Shown: positions 8,980-17,905 of the stretch, piece by piece
Numbering within the stretch: position 1 is the first letter of the stretch
Layout of the letters: each line of letters starts with the position of its first letter
NCBI RefSeq assembly: GCF_000444875.1
Contig: NC_021985.1
Location: forward strand, 3,419,535 to 3,483,534
Length of the DNA: 64,000 nt
Direction of reading: 5' to 3'
DNA from: Streptomyces collinus Tu 365
GTDB lineage: Bacteria; Actinomycetota; Actinomycetes; Streptomycetales; Streptomycetaceae
Translations under genes and position numbers: made by a program
Notes under the pieces: model-generated
Database searches by the model: none
Told to the model about the DNA's origin: nothing
The model's input: the letters and a program-made list of their open reading frames with translations, nothing else

Positions 8980-10313
8980 CGACGACCGGATTCGACCCCG
9001 CGGAGGCGGCGGCACGCGCCACCGACGCGATCCTCGGCGACACCCTGCACGGCACCGAGCGGGGTGTGGTCGTGGACTCCCCGCCCGGGGCTGGCAAGTC
9101 CACGCTGGTGGTCCGCGCGGCGCTGGAGCTGGCCGGGGCGGGCCGGCCGCTGATGGTGGTGGCGCAGACCAACGCCCAGGTCGACGACCTGGTGCTGCGG
9201 CTCGCCGACAAGGCGCCCGACCTGCCCGTCGGCCGGCTGCACAGCAGCGACGCGGACGCGTACGACAAGGCGCTGGACGAGCGGCCCGGGGTGCGTACGT
9301 CGGCCAAGGCGGCCGAGCTGGCCGGGCTGCCGGTGGTGCTGTCCACCGCGGCGAAGTGGGCGCACGTCAAGGTGGACGAGCCGTGGCGGCACGCGATCGT
9401 CGACGAGGCGTACCAGATGCGCTCGGACTCGCTGCTGGCCGTCGCCGGCCTGTTCGAGCGGGCGCTGTTCGTGGGTGACCCGGGGCAGCTCGACCCGTTC
9501 GCGATCGTGGGCAGCGAACAGTGGGCGGGCCTGTCGTACGACCCCTCGGCCTCCGCCGTCACCACGCTGCTGGCCCACAACCCCGGGCTCCCGCAGCACC
9601 GGCTGCCGGTCTCCTGGCGGCTGCCCGCGTCCGCGGCCCCGCTGGTCTCGGACGCCTTCTACCCGTACACCCCGTTCCGCAGCGGTACCGGCCACGGCGA
9701 CCGCCGGCTGGCCTTCGCCGTGCCCTCCGACGGTTCGGGCCCCGACCGGGTGATCGACGAGGCGGCGGCGTCCGGCTGGGGCCTGCTGGAGCTGCCCGCC
9801 CGGCACACCCCGCGCACGGACCCGGAGGCGGTGCGGGCGGTGGCGGCGGTCGTGCGCCGGCTGCTGGACCGGGGCGGCGCGGCGGTCTCCGAGCGCTCGC
9901 CGGACCCGGCCCCGCTCACGGCGGACCGCGTCGCGGTGGGCACGGCCCACCGCGACCAGGCGGCGGCGGTCCGGGCGGCCCTGGCCGACCTGGGCGTGTC
10001 CGACGTGACGGTCGACACCGCCAACCGCCTCCAGGGCCGGGAGTACGACGTCACGGTGGTCCTGCACCCGCTGTCCGGCCGCCCCGACGCCACCGCCTTC
10101 CACCTGGAGACCGGCCGGCTGTGCGTCCTGGCCTCGCGCCACCGGCACGCCTGCATCGTGGTCTGCCGCGCCGGGGTGGGCGACCTGCTGGACGCCTACC
10201 CGTCCACGGAACCGGTCCAGCTGGGCACGCTGGTGAAGTTCCCGGACGGGTGGGAGGCCAACCACGCGGTGCTGGCGCATCTGGCGGAGCACCGGGTCGG
10301 CTGGCGGCCCTGA
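8976..10313 (+). CDS. SF1B (Upf1/Dna2-like) DNA helicase
   Basis: A 445-residue helicase. Motif I is PPGAGKST (K41), Ia AQTNAQVDDL (about 64-73), II VDEAYQM (D143, E144), III VGDPGQLDPF (about 167-175), IV a PVSWRLP segment (R215), V TANRLQGREYDVTVV (about 348-362) and VI LASRHRHACIVV (R388). This order is typical of 5'-3' SF1B enzymes such as Dna2, Upf1 and RecD-like proteins. Start GTG 8976 overlaps the upstream stop as GTGA and follows a GGGGAGG box. With the Fe-S nuclease two genes upstream, it reconstitutes the two catalytic halves of Dna2 on separate polypeptides. Confidence 0.85.
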   Translation: MTTTGFDPAEAAARATDAILGDTLHGTERGVVVDSPPGAGKSTLVVRAALELAGAGRPLMVVAQTNAQVDDLVLRLADKAPDLPVGRLHSSDADAYDKALDERPGVRTSAKAAELAGLPVVLSTAAKWAHVKVDEPWRHAIVDEAYQMRSDSLLAVAGLFERALFVGDPGQLDPFAIVGSEQWAGLSYDPSASAVTTLLAHNPGLPQHRLPVSWRLPASAAPLVSDAFYPYTPFRSGTGHGDRRLAFAVPSDGSGPDRVIDEAAASGWGLLELPARHTPRTDPEAVRAVAAVVRRLLDRGGAAVSERSPDPAPLTADRVAVGTAHRDQAAAVRAALADLGVSDVTVDTANRLQGREYDVTVVLHPLSGRPDATAFHLETGRLCVLASRHRHACIVVCRAGVGDLLDAYPSTEPVQLGTLVKFPDGWEANHAVLAHLAEHRVGWRP

Positions 10314-10345
10314 CGTCCCCTTGCGCCCGCGCGAGACAATGGACG

Positions 10346-10372
10346 GTGGCCCGCCGCGAGGCGGCGGGCCAC
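10346..10372 (+). terminator. Strong hairpin after helicase operon
   Basis: GTGGCCCGCCGC-gag-GCGGCGGGCCAC is a perfect 12-base-pair stem with a three-base loop, 33 bases after the helicase stop. It lacks a U-tract, as is common in Streptomyces. It probably terminates or attenuates the nuclease-helicase transcript before the next gene. Confidence 0.6.
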
Positions 10373-10399
10373 GGAACCGTACGAGGAGGAGATGAAGAC

Positions 10400-10771
10400 A
10401 TGCCGGAGCCCACGCCGCGTCGGCACGAACCGCGGCGACGCCCCGCGCCCCTGCTCTTCGAGCCCGCGGAGGCGGCGGGCGACGCGGAGCACTTCTTCGA
10501 CCTGGAGTCGATCGACGATCCGCGGGAGCTGCTGACCCGGGCCACGGAGCTGACCCAGGCGTTCCGCGCGGCGGCCGACCGGGCGGTGGAGTTCCAGGCC
10601 GTCGCCGCGGCCCAGCTCGCCGACCCGCGCCGGTTCGACCGGCTGACCGCGGCGGACATCGCCGAGCGGGCGGAGTGGACCGAGGACTACGCGAAGAAGA
10701 TGGTGGAGTTCGGCAGGGATCTGATGCGGGGGGTCGACACGGAGGGCCGGACGCCCGTCGATCCGGTCTGA
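10400..10771 (+). CDS. Hypothetical small helical protein, 123 aa
   Basis: A 123-residue acidic, mainly helical protein with a basic N-terminal segment (RRHEPRRRPAP) and no membrane region. The ATG at 10400 is preceded by GAGGAGGAG. An alternative ATG at 10392 is in another frame. A hairpin precedes it and a palindrome follows its stop by four bases, so it looks monocistronic. No family recognised. Confidence 0.65.
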   Translation: MPEPTPRRHEPRRRPAPLLFEPAEAAGDAEHFFDLESIDDPRELLTRATELTQAFRAAADRAVEFQAVAAAQLADPRRFDRLTAADIAERAEWTEDYAKKMVEFGRDLMRGVDTEGRTPVDPV

Positions 10772-10775
10772 CCTT

Positions 10776-10795
10776 CGCCTGGCATATGCCAGGCG
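10776..10795. promoter_or_regulatory. Perfect 20-bp palindrome
   Basis: CGCCTGGCATATGCCAGGCG is a perfect 20-base palindrome, four bases past the stop of the upstream gene and 88 bases before the Prim-Pol-like start. As RNA it would form an 8-base-pair stem with an AUAU loop and so might terminate. As DNA it looks like an operator. The core GGCATATGCC recurs at 23915-23924 upstream of the IclR gene. Confidence 0.4.
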
Positions 10796-10882
10796 GGCAA
10801 GATACTCCCCTCTTCCCCCTCCCGTCCCGAATTTCCGCAACACAGGAGAACCGGCCGCTCACTGCCGGTAGATGTAGTCGGC

Positions 10883-11458
10883 ATGAGCAGCACTCCGCAC
10901 GTCACCCGCGTCACCTCCGACGGGGCCGCCTGGCTCGCCTCGGCAGGAACGTATCCGCGAAGCACGCTCGCCCTGTGGCGGGAGCGCCCGGACGCGCCGC
11001 TGGTCCTGCCCTGCGGCACCGTCTTCGACGTGATCAGCGCCCCGGCGGTGTTCGGGCGCCGCATGCTGGACCGGCTGTGGGACGACGGGCCCGGTTCGGG
11101 CCCGGTCGCGGTGGTCCGGGGACGCACGCTCCTGTTCGCCGCCCCCGGCACGGCCCAGCGGCTGCCGTCGCTGATGGCCTGGGAGGAGTGGGGGTCCCAG
11201 CGGGCGGACGCGGTGCCGTCCCTGTTCTGCCACGGCACGGGGGACGCGGTGACCGTCCCGGCGCTCGACTCCGGCGGCTCCCCGGCCACGGGCGGCTGCC
11301 GCTGGCTGGTCGCCCCCGACACCCGTCACCCCTGGCTGCCCGGGCCCGAGGTCATGCTGTGGGCGGCCGTACGGGCGGCCCGCGCGGCCGTACGGATTTC
11401 GATTTTTCCTCCCGCCGACCATGATGCTAAGGTCTACGACGTCAGCAGGCGCCGCTAG
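10883..11458 (+). CDS. Prim-Pol-like (bifunctional DNA primase/polymerase N-terminal type) protein
   Basis: A 191-residue protein. The segment LVLPCGTVFDVISAPAVFGRRMLDRL resembles the part of Streptomyces proteins annotated as bifunctional DNA primase/polymerase that follows the nucleotide-binding region. The catalytic acidic residues of a true primase are not evident, so activity is doubtful. The stop codon TAG at 11456-11458 lies inside the 5' end of tRNA-Lys copy 1, so the coding region and the tRNA overlap by 10 bases and the last codons coincide with the tRNA promoter region. Confidence 0.6.
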   Translation: MSSTPHVTRVTSDGAAWLASAGTYPRSTLALWRERPDAPLVLPCGTVFDVISAPAVFGRRMLDRLWDDGPGSGPVAVVRGRTLLFAAPGTAQRLPSLMAWEEWGSQRADAVPSLFCHGTGDAVTVPALDSGGSPATGGCRWLVAPDTRHPWLPGPEVMLWAAVRAARAAVRISIFPPADHDAKVYDVSRRR

Positions 11459-11522
11459 CTCAGTTGGTTAGAGCAGCTGACTCTTAATCAGCGGGTCCGG
11501 GGTTCGAGTCCCTGGCGGCGCA
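11449..11522 (+). tRNA. tRNA-Lys (anticodon CTT), copy 1
   Basis: A 74-base cloverleaf. The acceptor GCGCCGC pairs with GCGGCGC, the D-arm is GCTC/GAGC, the anticodon stem GCTGA/TCAGC encloses loop CTCTTAA (anticodon CTT at 11483-11485), and the T-arm contains GGTTCGAGTCC. Discriminator A; the 3' CCA is not encoded. The sequence is identical to copies 2 and 3. It is followed by a two-tier terminator eight bases on. Confidence 0.97.
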
Positions 11523-11529
11523 CGATGAC

Positions 11530-11577
11530 GATGGCGAGGCGTGTTCGCGTAAAGAGCGAACCTCCTCGCCATCTCTG
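11530..11577 (+). terminator. tRNA-Lys copy 1 terminator
   Basis: GATGGCGAGG (11530-11539) pairs with CCTCGCCATC (11564-11573), with an inner stem GTTCGC/GCGAAC, followed by tctgttt. The base of the stem, the 7-base gap from the tRNA and the tail match those of copy 3, while the loop differs. Confidence 0.8.
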
Positions 11578-11652
11578 TTTCCGCGCGGCTTCGCCGCGCG
11601 TTGTGGGGGCTTCGCCACCCACACCCCCATTCGGCCGAGGCCGGTCTGCCGG

Positions 11653-12906
11653 TCAGCCCGTGAGGGTCGGGGTGATCTTGACGGTCCAGGCTCCTGAGGT
11701 GGTGCGGTTCTCCACCTCGACCCTCACCCGGGTTCCCGGGACCGTGAAACTCTCGCCCAGCGCGACCGGGGCGTCGGCCAGCGGCGGGTAGACGGAGTTC
11801 TCCCAGCACGCCTCCGTGCGCGGATGCGCGTCCACCACCTGGATCGGGCCACCACCGGACTCCGCGCCGCCCTTCACCCGGTACACCAGGACGCCCTGCC
11901 GGCAGGCCGCACGGTCGTTGCCCGCCGAGCCGCGCGCCTCGAAGGCCAGGGCGCTGTCGGGGCCCGTGCGCACGACCGCCAGCTTGACGCCGTGCCCGAG
12001 ACCGAAGGCCGGGGCACCGGCCGCGCCCTGCACCGGGACGCCCGGACCGGCGGCCAGCGGCTCCAGGGTCAGCCGGGTGGGACCCGCCCCCCGCACACAC
12101 ACCACCTGGCGCGGATCCAGCCATCCCAGCCTCCACTTGTGCCAGGCGAACAGATCCGGGGAAAGTCCGAACTGGCTGCCCATCAGGTCCCAGTCGCCGA
12201 CATAGGTGTCCCAGTCGCCCTTGCCGTCGACCGGGCGGTGATACAGGTCGGGGAGGTCGAAGACATGGCCGGTCTCATGAGCCAGGACCAGACGGTCGGG
12301 CGGATGCTTCTCGAACACCGTGACGACCCGCCGCACGTCCGTGTCGTCCACGTGCACGGGGGTGTCGAGGTTGACGACCTTCGTCGCGTCCGAGTCGACA
12401 CCGGGCGCGTCCGGGTCGGCCACGAAGTAGACGACCTGGTAGCGGGAGAAGTCCACCTCCCGGTCGGCGGCGGCGAAGGCGTCCCGCAGGTAGGCGGCGC
12501 GGTCGTCCGCGCCCCAGTCGCGCCTTATGGCGTACGCGGTCGACGGGCGCGGCATGCGCAGCCAGTGCCGCAGCGGGTGCGGGCGCAGGGTGAACCTGCC
12601 GTAGGAAGCCTGTTCGAAATAGCGGCTGGTGGCCGGGAAGTGGTCGGCCGCCAGCTCGGCCGGGGTGGTGCGGGGCGTGGCGTCCGGGAACGACAGGAAG
12701 ATCATGACGGCGTCGAGCGTGCCGGCCGGGCGGGTGTAGCCGGCGTTCCAGGTGTCCACGCCCTCGGAGTGGTGGGCCTCGGTGCGGTGCAGGGCGCACG
12801 GGACCGTCGAGAAGGGCTCGGCGACCGACGGGCCGGTGAGGATCGAGGTCGCGGCGAGCGCCGACATCGTGGTGGCCACGGCGGCGGTGCTGCGCAGCTT
12901 GGGCAC
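11653..12906 (-). CDS. Secreted M6-type (immune inhibitor A-like) metalloprotease
   Basis: A 417-residue secreted zinc protease. Start GTG 12906 is chosen because a GGAGG box lies eight bases upstream and the residues that follow form a signal peptide (about 1-29, ending ...GPSVAEP). The zinc motif is HETGH (H210, E211, H214) followed by FDLPDLYH, the layout of M6/immune-inhibitor-A-type proteases. GDWDLMG follows, as in that family. The C-terminal about 120 residues form a beta-rich domain with paired cysteines. It acts outside the cell on protein substrates. Its 3' end faces the tRNA-Lys terminator. Confidence 0.85.
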   Translation of the reverse strand: MPKLRSTAAVATTMSALAATSILTGPSVAEPFSTVPCALHRTEAHHSEGVDTWNAGYTRPAGTLDAVMIFLSFPDATPRTTPAELAADHFPATSRYFEQASYGRFTLRPHPLRHWLRMPRPSTAYAIRRDWGADDRAAYLRDAFAAADREVDFSRYQVVYFVADPDAPGVDSDATKVVNLDTPVHVDDTDVRRVVTVFEKHPPDRLVLAHETGHVFDLPDLYHRPVDGKGDWDTYVGDWDLMGSQFGLSPDLFAWHKWRLGWLDPRQVVCVRGAGPTRLTLEPLAAGPGVPVQGAAGAPAFGLGHGVKLAVVRTGPDSALAFEARGSAGNDRAACRQGVLVYRVKGGAESGGGPIQVVDAHPRTEACWENSVYPPLADAPVALGESFTVPGTRVRVEVENRTTSGAWTVKITPTLTG

Positions 12907-13232
12907 GGAAGGACCTCCGGATGCGGTTCGCGGGACACCGCATCCAGACTGTGGGATTTCATTGGCATTCGTCCTGTTTGCCTGAACCAGAAGGGTGAGT
13001 ACGCCCGTTTGCGCTCCGGCGTACATCAGCCATCGACACCCCGAAACATTCACGGAACGTCACAACTGGTCGGGGGGCTGAAGAACCCGTCCAGGTGCGG
13101 GCAGAAACGATCTGTCAGAACCTGTGGTTCGTCCGGGACACTGACGAGTGGCTGGAAGGCCCCGGGGCCAGCCTCTATGATCGGCACACTTTCCGGCACG
13201 GACAGAGATCGAGTGCACTGCGGGAGCGAGCG
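12907..13232. promoter_or_regulatory. Divergent regulatory region, protease / GGDEF-EAL gene
   Basis: A 326-base region with no gene. GGATGCGG (12919-12926) and CCGCATCC (12938-12945) form an 8-base-pair hairpin abutting the protease ribosome binding site. Another inverted repeat, GAACC-TGT-GGTTC, sits at 13118-13130. A TATGAT -10-like hexamer at 13176-13181 lies 52 bases before the GGDEF-EAL start; its -35 is weak. Confidence 0.4.
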
Positions 13233-15016
13233 GTGAGCGGAACGTCCGAAGGGCCGACGCCCGCGGCAGACCTCGACCGGTCAGCCGTCACAGACAGTGA
13301 CCAACACACCTACCACCGTGTCTTCGCGGCCGCCCCGCTCTCCATGGCCGTCGTCGACGCCGAGGGCCTCGTCGTCAGCGCCAACGCCGCCTTCGGCGAG
13401 CTCCTCGGCGCCGACCCGGGCGCGTTGGCCGGGCGGCCCGCCGCCGACCTGGTGGACCTGGCCTCCGACACCCGGACCTGGCACGCCTACCGCGAGGTGC
13501 TGAGCGGCCGGGAAGCCACGCTGCGCTGCACCCGCCGGCTGAAGCACCCCGAGGGGCACGCGGTGTGGGCGCAGATCACCGTCGCCCCGCTGGCGGGCGG
13601 TGGTCCCGGTGTCCTGCTGTCGGTCGCCGACGTCAGCGCGCGCCGCGAACTCCAGGCGCGACTGCGGCACTTGCAGATGCACGACCCGGTGACCCGGCTG
13701 CCCAACCGCACCCTGTTCTTCGAGCGTCTCTCGGCCGCGCTGGAGGCGGAGTCGTACGAGCAGACCGGCACCGGCCGGATCGGGCTGTGCTACCTGGACG
13801 TGGACGGCTTCAAGGCGGTCAACGACACCCTCGGCCACCGGGTCGGCGACCGGCTGCTCGCGGCCGTCGCCGAGCGGCTGACCCGGGTCGCCGACGAGGC
13901 CGGGTACGCCCGCGCCGGCACCCCGCTGGTGGCCCGGCTCGGCGGCGACGAGTTCGCCCTGCTGGTCGAGGACTCCACGGGCACCGAGCAGGTCGCCGAC
14001 CTCGCCGAGTCCGCGCTGAAGGCGCTGGAGGAGCCCTTCGACCTGGCCGGGCAGCGGCTGTCGCTCACCGCCTCCATCGGTGTCGTGGAACGGCACGCGG
14101 CCGGCACCACCGCCACCGGTCTGATGCAGGCGGCGGACACGACGCTGTACTGGGCGAAGGCGGACGGCAAGGGCCGCTGGACGCTGTTCGACCCGGAGCG
14201 CAACGCGCACCGGATCACCCGTCAGGCGCTCTCCTCCACCCTGCGCCCCGCCATCGAGCGCGGCGAATTCGCCCTGGAGTACCAGCCGTTGGTCGGCATG
14301 GAGGACGGACGGCTCAGCGGGGTCGAGGCGTTGATCCGCTGGAATCACCCCCAGTTCGGCACACTGACGCCGAATCGGTTCATCGGACTGGCCGAGGAGG
14401 ACGGTTCGATCGTCCAGCTCGGCCGCTGGGCGCTCGTGACCGCCTGCCGGCAGGCCCGCCGCTGGCAGCTCGACCGGCCCGGTGAAGCGCCGATCTTCGT
14501 CAGCGTCAACGTCGCCGTGCGCCAGGTCTGGGACTCGGATCTGGTCGCGGACGTGGCCGAGACGCTCGCCGAGACCGGGCTCGCCCCGCACCTGCTCCAG
14601 CTGGAGCTGACCGAGTCGGCCGTGATGGGCTCGGCGGGGCGTCCGCTCCAGGCCCTGCAGGCCCTCAGCGACATGGGGGTGCGCATCGCGATCGACGACT
14701 TCGGCACCGGCTACTCGAACCTGGCCTATCTGAGCCGGCTGCCGGTGAAGGTCCTGAAGCTCGACGGCTCCTTCGTGCGCGGTTTCCAGTACGAGGAGGC
14801 GGCCAAGGGCGTGCCGCCGAACCCGGCCGACGAGGTGATCGTGGAGGCGATGATCCAGCTCGCCCACCGGCTCGGGCTGACGGTGACGGCGGAGTGCGTG
14901 GAGACCTCGGCGCAGGCCACCCGGCTGCGCCGGATCGGCTGCGACACCGGGCAGGGCTGGCTGTACTCCCGTCCGGTGCCGCCGGATCGTATCTCCGAGC
15001 TGCTGGGCGACCGGAC

Positions 15017-15038
<22 letters not shown>
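13233..15038 (+). CDS. PAS-GGDEF-EAL cyclic di-GMP enzyme
   Basis: A 601-residue cytoplasmic protein with a PAS domain (about 25-140), a GGDEF domain (about 145-320; intact GGDEF at 237-241) and an EAL domain (about 335-590; EAL at 365-367, [24 protein letters not shown]). All signature residues for synthesis and hydrolysis of cyclic di-GMP are present, so it could be bifunctional. The RxxD product-inhibition site before GGDEF is degenerate (RAGT). No membrane segment. Start GTG 13233 follows a GGGAG box; the longer open frame upstream lacks one. In Streptomyces such proteins control the timing of development through BldD. The stop overlaps the converging luciferase-like gene by 22 bases. Confidence 0.93.
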
Positions 15039-16105
<1,067 letters not shown>

Positions 16106-16197
16106 GGTGGGTGCCTCCTGTTGTGGCCGTGGACGGTCGTGCGCTGTCGTACGGCCGGACAACAGGAGGCTGTCTCCGTTTATTCCCCGGGGCCGGC

Positions 16198-16929
16198 TCA
16201 GGCCTGGACCAGGGGCTCCCGGGTGAACAGAGCGCCGAGCGTCGGCGCGTTCACCCGCCGGTCGGCGAGCCGCAGCCCCTCCCAGACCGACACCTGGTTC
16301 GCGGTGAGCACCGGCTTCGACAGCGACTTCTCCAGCAGGGACAGGTGGGCGGCCGTGTGCAGCGCGGTGTCCGGCAGCAGCACCGCCTCCGCGTCCGGGC
16401 CGTCCGCGGACCGGGCCAGCGTCAGCACCTCCTCCTCGCCCCACGTCCCGACCTCCGCCGCCGTCACGATCCCGGACGAGCGCGTCGCGACCACCTCGAG
16501 ACCGCCCGCCCGCAGGAAGTCCGCGAACAGGGCGGCCACGTCCTCGGGGTAGGTCGCACCCACGGCGACCCGGCGGACACCCAGCTCCCGGGCCGCGTGG
16601 ACGAAGGCGAAGGACGTCGAGGAGGCGGGCATCCCGCCCAGCCGGGCCAGGTTCCGCACCTGTTCCTGGGCGCCCTCCCAGCCGTACACGAAGCTGCCGC
16701 TGGTGCAGGCCCACACCACCGTGTCGGCCCCGGCCAGCCGCAGCCCCTCCATGCCCTCGGCGAGCCGCTCGGCCGAGCCCATCTCGCGCAGCGCGTCCAC
16801 CCGGTGCGCGTCCTCACCGATGTCGGTGTGCACCACGTCCAGGCGGATGTCGCTGCCCAGGAGCTGCTCGATGCGCGGATAGTCGTCCTCGCCGGAGTGG
16901 CCCGGATAGAGGAAGCCCAGTGCAGTCAT
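16198..16929 (-). CDS. Maleate isomerase/Asp-Glu racemase family paralogue lacking second catalytic Cys
   Basis: A 243-residue protein of the Asp/Glu racemase superfamily, maleate cis-trans isomerase (EutA-like) branch. The first catalytic cysteine is present in [11 protein letters not shown] (C75). At the place of the second cysteine the sequence reads LLPDTALHT, with D187 where the neighbouring paralogue has C195. A two-cysteine racemase or isomerase mechanism is therefore unlikely, and a lyase-like or partner role is possible. ATG 16929 overlaps the upstream paralogue's stop as ATGA, so the two are co-translated. Confidence 0.82.
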   Translation of the reverse strand: MTALGFLYPGHSGEDDYPRIEQLLGSDIRLDVVHTDIGEDAHRVDALREMGSAERLAEGMEGLRLAGADTVVWACTSGSFVYGWEGAQEQVRNLARLGGMPASSTSFAFVHAARELGVRRVAVGATYPEDVAALFADFLRAGGLEVVATRSSGIVTAAEVGTWGEEEVLTLARSADGPDAEAVLLPDTALHTAAHLSLLEKSLSKPVLTANQVSVWEGLRLADRRVNAPTLGALFTREPLVQA

Positions 16930-17783
16930 GTCAGCCCTTCTCCGTGTTCCTTCGTTCTCTGCGTCTTCTGTGTCTTCTGTGTCTCGTGCGGGTCCTGCGT
17001 GTCGTGCGGATCGTGCGTCTCTTCCGGCAGTGGGGGCCAGTCACGCGCGGCTTCGTCCAGCAGCGCCTGGTAGGGCCCCACGGCTCGGGTACCCAGCCGG
17101 CGCAGCGCCGCCCACATCGTGACCTGGTTGGCCGAGATCACGGGGATGCGCAGTTCCGCCTCCAGTTGGGGGATGACGTCGTACGTCGCCAGGTTGGTGC
17201 AGGAGATGAACAGGGCGTCGGCCCGGCCGGGACGGACCGCGCGCCGGGCCATGGCGACCACCTCCCGGTACGGAACCCGCCAGATGTGCCGGGTGAGCCC
17301 CATGTGGGCGCGGCCGGTGACCCGCACCCCGGCCTCGGCGACGTACTGCTCCAGGGCCCGGGTGACGGACACCGTGTAGGGGGTGACGAGGGCCACCCTG
17401 CGCACCCGCAGCTCGGCCAGCGCCTCCAGCAGCGCGCCGGAGGTGGTCACCGAGGGCAGCGCGCCGGCCGCGGTCATCGCCGCGCACATGGCCCGCTCGC
17501 CCGCGATCCCGTCGACGAAGCTGCCGGACGTGCACGCGTAGGCGACGACCTCGGGCGCGACGGCGCTCAGGGCCCGCACCGCCGCGCCGAGCGTCCGGTG
17601 CTCGCTGACCAGCCGGGCCAGGTCCAGGCTCACCTCCACCGGCACGAACGGGGTCCGGGTCAGATGCAGGGACACCTCGTCCGGGACCCAGCGCCACAGC
17701 TCGCGGTCGAGGGCGAAGTCGAAGGGGGCCACGACACCGACACCCCGCTGAGGGCGGGGACCACCGAGGAAGGAGACGTCCAT
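16926..17783 (-). CDS. Maleate cis-trans isomerase / Asp-Glu racemase family enzyme
   Basis: A 285-residue protein with both catalytic cysteines of the family: C84 in YACTSGSFV and C195 in FISCTNLAT, followed by ISANQVTMWA. Maleate isomerase and arylmalonate decarboxylase-type enzymes use this fold. In ectoine degradation the related EutA acts with EutB and EutC, which are not present here. The C-terminal 30 residues are a Thr/Asp/His/Gln repeat-like tail (DPHDTQDPHETQKTQKTQ) encoded by a short tandem repeat and unlikely to be structured. First gene of a two-gene unit diverging from the hydroxyacid dehydrogenase. Confidence 0.85.
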   Translation of the reverse strand: MDVSFLGGPRPQRGVGVVAPFDFALDRELWRWVPDEVSLHLTRTPFVPVEVSLDLARLVSEHRTLGAAVRALSAVAPEVVAYACTSGSFVDGIAGERAMCAAMTAAGALPSVTTSGALLEALAELRVRRVALVTPYTVSVTRALEQYVAEAGVRVTGRAHMGLTRHIWRVPYREVVAMARRAVRPGRADALFISCTNLATYDVIPQLEAELRIPVISANQVTMWAALRRLGTRAVGPYQALLDEAARDWPPLPEETHDPHDTQDPHETQKTQKTQRTKEHGEGLT

Positions 17784-17905
17784 GGCAAGGCACCGGCCTC
17801 ACGCTGGGAGACGAGGGAAGGGTCGTCGTACGCCCGTGTTGACGAAGGTAGGTTCGGGTGCGAGCGTGGTCAATCCGCGCATGTCAGACGCCCGGAGCCG
17901 CCCGC

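Noticed and set aside
5179..9015. A 1278-residue open frame on the minus strand across the nuclease operon
   Set aside because: It is antisense to three genes with clear motifs, has Arg/Gly/His-rich low-information sequence and no ribosome binding site. It is a by-product of high GC content.
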